A stretch of DNA of 36,068 nucleotides, from the NCBI GenBank assembly GCA_964506505.1, contig CAZDKY010000044.1, positions 1 through 36,068 of the forward strand, read 5' to 3'. Under the pieces are notes generated by a model. It saw nothing but the letters and a program-made list of their open reading frames with translations, did not search any database and was not told the DNA's origin. The stretch comes from M55B129 sp964506505. Its GTDB lineage: Bacteria > Bacillota > Dethiobacteria > DTU022. Below, piece by piece: positions 33,614-36,068 of this stretch (positions are counted from its first letter, which is position 1; each line of letters opens with the position of its first letter). The translations under genes and the position numbers were made by a program.

Positions 33614-34119
33614 CAGGAACCGAGTAAACAAGGCAGCCGCGGGAAGAAGACCGCAAGGTGCTTCTCGAGGAAAGTCCGAGCTCCGCAGGGCAGGGTGCTG
33701 GGTAACGCCCAGTGAGGGTGACCTTAAGGCTAGTGCCACAGAAAACATACCGCCCGGCAATCAAATCTTGCCTTCGTTATCTAAATGCAGATTTAACACA
33801 GCTTATATTTAAAGCAACGCTAAATTATCAAACAACGAAATAGTGATCATGAAATTTCTAAAGAAGGTAAGATTTGATTGCCGGGTAAGGGTGCAACGGT
33901 GCGGTAAGAGCGCACCAGAAGCCGGGAGACCGGTTTGCTAGGTAAACCCCACCCGGAGCAAGACCAAATAGGGGGAGGATGAAGTTGCCCGCAGATTCCC
34001 CGGGTTAGGTCGCTTGAGGTGTCAGGCAACTGATATCAAAGATAGATGGCTGCTGCTCATGGTTTGCAACCAGTAAACCATGAAAACAGAACTCGGCTTA
34101 TGAGTTTGCTCGGTTCCTG
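33614..34119 (+). ncRNA. rnpB: RNase P RNA (type A-like) with an enlarged P12 arm
   Basis: The catalytic RNA of RNase P, which matures tRNA 5' ends. Conserved blocks appear in order: GAGGAAAGTCCGAGCTC, CAGAAAACATACCGCC, GGGTGCAACGGTGCGGTAAGAG, AGCAAGACCAAATAGGG, AGATAGATGGCTGCTGC and ACAGAACTCGGCTTA. P1 is formed by CAGGAACCGAG (33614-33624) with CTCGGTTCCTG (34109-34119). The core reads as type A rather than the Bacillus type B. At about 506 bases it is well above the usual 350-400. The excess is a P12 stem of 23 pairs (33753-33775 with 33863-33885, one G-U) capped by an 87-base AT-rich insert (33776-33862). Confidence 0.95.
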
Positions 34120-34150
34120 AATATTTTGTTAAACAGTTTACCTTTGGGAT

Positions 34151-34174
34151 AAGGCGCCAGTAAGGCGCCTTTTT
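34151..34174 (+). terminator. Rho-independent terminator of rnpB
   Basis: AAGGCGCC (34151-34158) pairs with GGCGCCTT (34164-34171) around a 5-base loop and is followed by a T tract. It lies 32 bases after the RNA 3' end. Confidence 0.9.
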
Positions 34175-34290
34175 CGTTTTTTAACCTAAAAGCTGTTTAT
34201 AACAGTGTTTGATATGGTAAAATAACAGAGATTGTTTTAAATAAACATGAAAATGGTAAAAGGAAAAAGGTAAAACTGGAGGTATTAAAT

Positions 34291-35502
34291 ATGGCAATGC
34301 TTAACGCTGCGGAGCAGTTTAAAATTTTAACAGAGAATACCGCTGAAATAATTACAGAGGAAGAATTTCGTAAAAAGCTGGAAAAAAGTGTGGCTGAGAA
34401 CAAGCCGCTGCGCTGTAAACTGGGTATTGATCCCTCCGCCCCTGATCTTCATCTCGGTCATGCTGTTGTCCTGCACAAGATGAGGCAATTCCAGGAACTG
34501 GGACATCACATTATCATTATTCTTGGTGATTTTACGGGAATGGTCGGCGACCCGACGGGCCGTTCGGAAACCCGCAAGCAGCTTACCACCGAGGAAGTGA
34601 TGGCCAATGCCCGTACTTACCAGGAACAGATTTTTAATATACTGAATCCTGATGAGTCAGAACTGGTTTTTAACAGCCAATGGTTGGCCAAACTTAACTT
34701 TGCCGATGTTATTAAACTGGCTTCAACCCTGACTGTGGCCCGAATGATGGAACGAGAAGATTTTGCCAGGAGATACAAGGAGAAAGCACCAATCAGCATT
34801 CATGAATTTTTCTATCCTCTTATGCAGGGGTACGATTCGATAGCGATAAAAGCAGACATTGAATTTGGGGCGACGGAGCAGAAATTTAACCTGCTCATGG
34901 GCCGCCACCTCCAGCGGGAATATGGACAGGAACCACAGGTTGCTTTTACCATGCCTATACTGGTAGGTCTGGATGGAGCCCAAAAAATGTCGAAAAGTCT
35001 GGGTAACTATATCGGCATCACCGAAAAACCGGAAGAAATATACGGTAAGGTTATGTCCTTAGCTGATAAACTGATGCCGGAGTATTACAATCTGGGTACT
35101 GCCTTGTCTTCGGCGGAAGTAAAGAAGATTTTAAACCAGGTTGAAAAGGGCGATTTGCATCCCCGTGATGCCAAGATGCGCCTGGCAAGGGAGATTGTTA
35201 CTCTTTACCACGGCAGTAAAGCGGCACTGGAAGCGGAAAAGCAGTTCAAGCTTGTTTTTCAGAAAAAGGAGATGCCGGAAGAGATGCCTTCGCATGAGTA
35301 CAGCGGCAGCGTTCCACTTGTAGTATTGCTGGCCGAAACTGGCATGGCCTCAAGCAAGAGCGAAGCACGCCGTCTTATTCAGCAAAGGGGAGTTAAAATC
35401 AATGGGGAGACGGCAGGGGACATAGATGCCGACCTGGACCAAAGAGGCGAATTTGTAATTCAGGTGGGCAAAAGAAAATTTGCCAGGATTGTTATCAAAT
35501 AA
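34291..35502 (+). CDS. tyrS: Tyrosyl-tRNA synthetase (TyrZ-type)
   Basis: 403 residues. A class I synthetase charging tRNA-Tyr. The Rossmann core has GIDPSAPDLHLGHAVVL (HIGH-type HLGH, about 53) and KMSKSLGN (about 231); the KMSKS form, rather than KFGKT, marks the TyrZ-like branch. LMQGYDSIAIKADIEFGATEQKFN binds the amino acid. A C-terminal S4 RNA-binding domain (about 340-400: MASSKSEARRLIQQRGVKING) follows. The ATG start has GGAGG 8 bases upstream. A possible promoter is TAAAAT at 34218-34223, with a poor -35. No T-box leader is visible in the 117 bases between the rnpB terminator and the start. Confidence 0.96.
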   Translation: MAMLNAAEQFKILTENTAEIITEEEFRKKLEKSVAENKPLRCKLGIDPSAPDLHLGHAVVLHKMRQFQELGHHIIIILGDFTGMVGDPTGRSETRKQLTTEEVMANARTYQEQIFNILNPDESELVFNSQWLAKLNFADVIKLASTLTVARMMEREDFARRYKEKAPISIHEFFYPLMQGYDSIAIKADIEFGATEQKFNLLMGRHLQREYGQEPQVAFTMPILVGLDGAQKMSKSLGNYIGITEKPEEIYGKVMSLADKLMPEYYNLGTALSSAEVKKILNQVEKGDLHPRDAKMRLAREIVTLYHGSKAALEAEKQFKLVFQKKEMPEEMPSHEYSGSVPLVVLLAETGMASSKSEARRLIQQRGVKINGETAGDIDADLDQRGEFVIQVGKRKFARIVIK

Positions 35503-35503
35503 A

Positions 35504-35755
35504 CTATTTTTCAATATAGCTACTGTTTATTTCGGCTATGACCTGGGGATCCATCAGTGTAATTACATCACAGAGGTCTCTTTGCTCGGCGATATCACGC
35601 AGCAGACAACGCAGGATTTTACCACTGCGGGTTTTCGGAAGCTAATAAGTGAAAAAAATTTAATCGGGGCGTGATATCGCCCCGGGAATCACGGGCATCC
35701 AGATCGTGACGGTATCACCTTTGATGATGCCCATTCGGTGCAAAACCTCCTGTTG
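35504..35755 (-). pseudogene. acs: Acetyl-CoA synthetase (AMP-forming) remnant with a large internal deletion
   Basis: Two in-order fragments of one gene on the minus strand. The upstream one (about 35755-35660) reads VLHRMGIIKGDTVTIWMPVIP, matching the N-terminal MGIKKGDRV.IYMPMIPEA block, and runs into TAA. The downstream one (about 35645-35504) reads LPKTRSGKILRCLLRDI..., the C-terminal block with the adenylation/acetylation lysine, ending LMDPQVIAEI and TAG. More than 500 residues that should separate them are gone, replaced by about 25 bases. No start remains. GGCGATATCACGC occurs at 35588-35600 and inverted at 35667-35679, one in each fragment. The remnant is non-functional. Confidence 0.75.
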
Positions 35756-35909
35756 AGATTAATTTGCATAATATTCGCTGCCCAATAAAAATCCTTTAAT
35801 ATTCTGTATAAAAAAATATTCTATATACTACTTTAAGCTCTGCTTAAAAAATTGCCTTTCGTGATAATTTTAAGATCATATTAAATAACAGGATAAGCGT
35901 GTTTTTCCC

Positions 35910-35938
35910 TTGACACAGGGTATCCCCTGTGCTAATAT
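35910..35938 (+). promoter_or_regulatory. Ribosomal RNA operon promoter
   Basis: TTGACA (35910-35915), a 17-base spacer and TAATAT (35933-35938): a near-consensus strong promoter 130 bases before the window end, upstream of an rRNA-type leader. Confidence 0.88.
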
Positions 35939-35943
35939 AAGTC

Positions 35944-36068
35944 TTGCCCAAAAAAATAGGGCAATGTTGAACCGTTCTTTGAAAACTGAGCAGAGTAAGG
36001 TGAGGGTCTCGAGCGAGAGACCTTGTGACGAAAGAGGAGCCTAAGGATTAAACGGTAGTGTAAAGTTT
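35944..36068 (+). other. Leader of a ribosomal RNA operon (16S gene just beyond the window)
   Basis: TTGCCC/GGGCAA hairpin at 35944-35964, then a boxA-like TTCTTTGAAAACTGAGCAGAG (from 35975), the element found before bacterial 16S genes that recruits Nus factors for antitermination. A GGTCTC/GAGACC hairpin is at 36005-36022. The window ends before the 16S start (no GAGTTTGATCCTGG seen). Confidence 0.8.

Noticed and set aside
34175..34290. Possible T-box leader before tyrS
   Set aside because: The gap from the rnpB terminator to the start is only ~117 bases and has no T-box motif or antiterminator.
35480..35674. 64-codon plus-strand frame after tyrS
   Set aside because: It overlaps tyrS and runs antisense to the acs remnant; no ribosome-binding site or family.

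Overview
This looks like chromosomal DNA of an anaerobic Bacillota (Clostridia-like, possibly a syntrophic or Dethiobacter/Moorella-type lineage). Four things point there: the dprA-topA-xerC-hslV-hslU-codY block, a coaD/ylbL neighbourhood, a type-A-like RNase P RNA, and rubredoxin plus a large acyl-CoA dehydrogenase. The species assignment is inference.

Layout. (1) Bases 1-1665 are the end of an integrated mobile element: a partial reading frame and a large serine integrase. The element sits inside comM, whose surviving N-terminal two thirds (1643-2707, minus) stops at the junction. (2) 2973-5166: rubredoxin (plus), convergent with a three-gene minus-strand operon of two overlapping DUF1538 membrane proteins and a divergent P-II signalling protein. 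(3) 5353-13370: a UvrD/PcrA-type helicase, (R)-citramalate synthase, three tandem M42 metallopeptidases and dprA. (4) 13427-19396: topA, xerC, hslV, hslU and codY, ending in a terminator. (5) 19667-22598: a GNAT-like protein and a fatty acyl-AMP-ligase-like enzyme, closed by a bidirectional terminator. (6) 22663-28829: a DUF401 permease divergent from a tripartite tricarboxylate transporter (tctC-tctB-tctA), then a QueG-like double [4Fe-4S] protein and a small CooT-like reading frame. (7) 28919-31489: tRNA-Leu(CAA), an acyl-CoA dehydrogenase and rpmB. (8) 31651-35502: coaD, a small membrane protein, a ylbL-type PDZ/Lon protease, rnpB with an enlarged P12 arm, and tyrS. (9) 35504-36068: an internally deleted acetyl-CoA-synthetase remnant, then the promoter and leader of an rRNA operon whose 16S gene lies beyond the window.

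How it fits together. comM (interrupted) and dprA both act on incoming single-stranded DNA, and CodY links branched-chain amino acid/GTP status to transport and peptide use. CimA opens the citramalate route to isoleucine, and the three M42 peptidases would supply amino acids. The least-described pieces are the P-II/DUF1538 operon, the GNAT/acyl-AMP-ligase pair, the element-comM junction whose integrase gene ends in target DNA, and the rnpB insertion. No CRISPR array or complete insertion sequence was seen.
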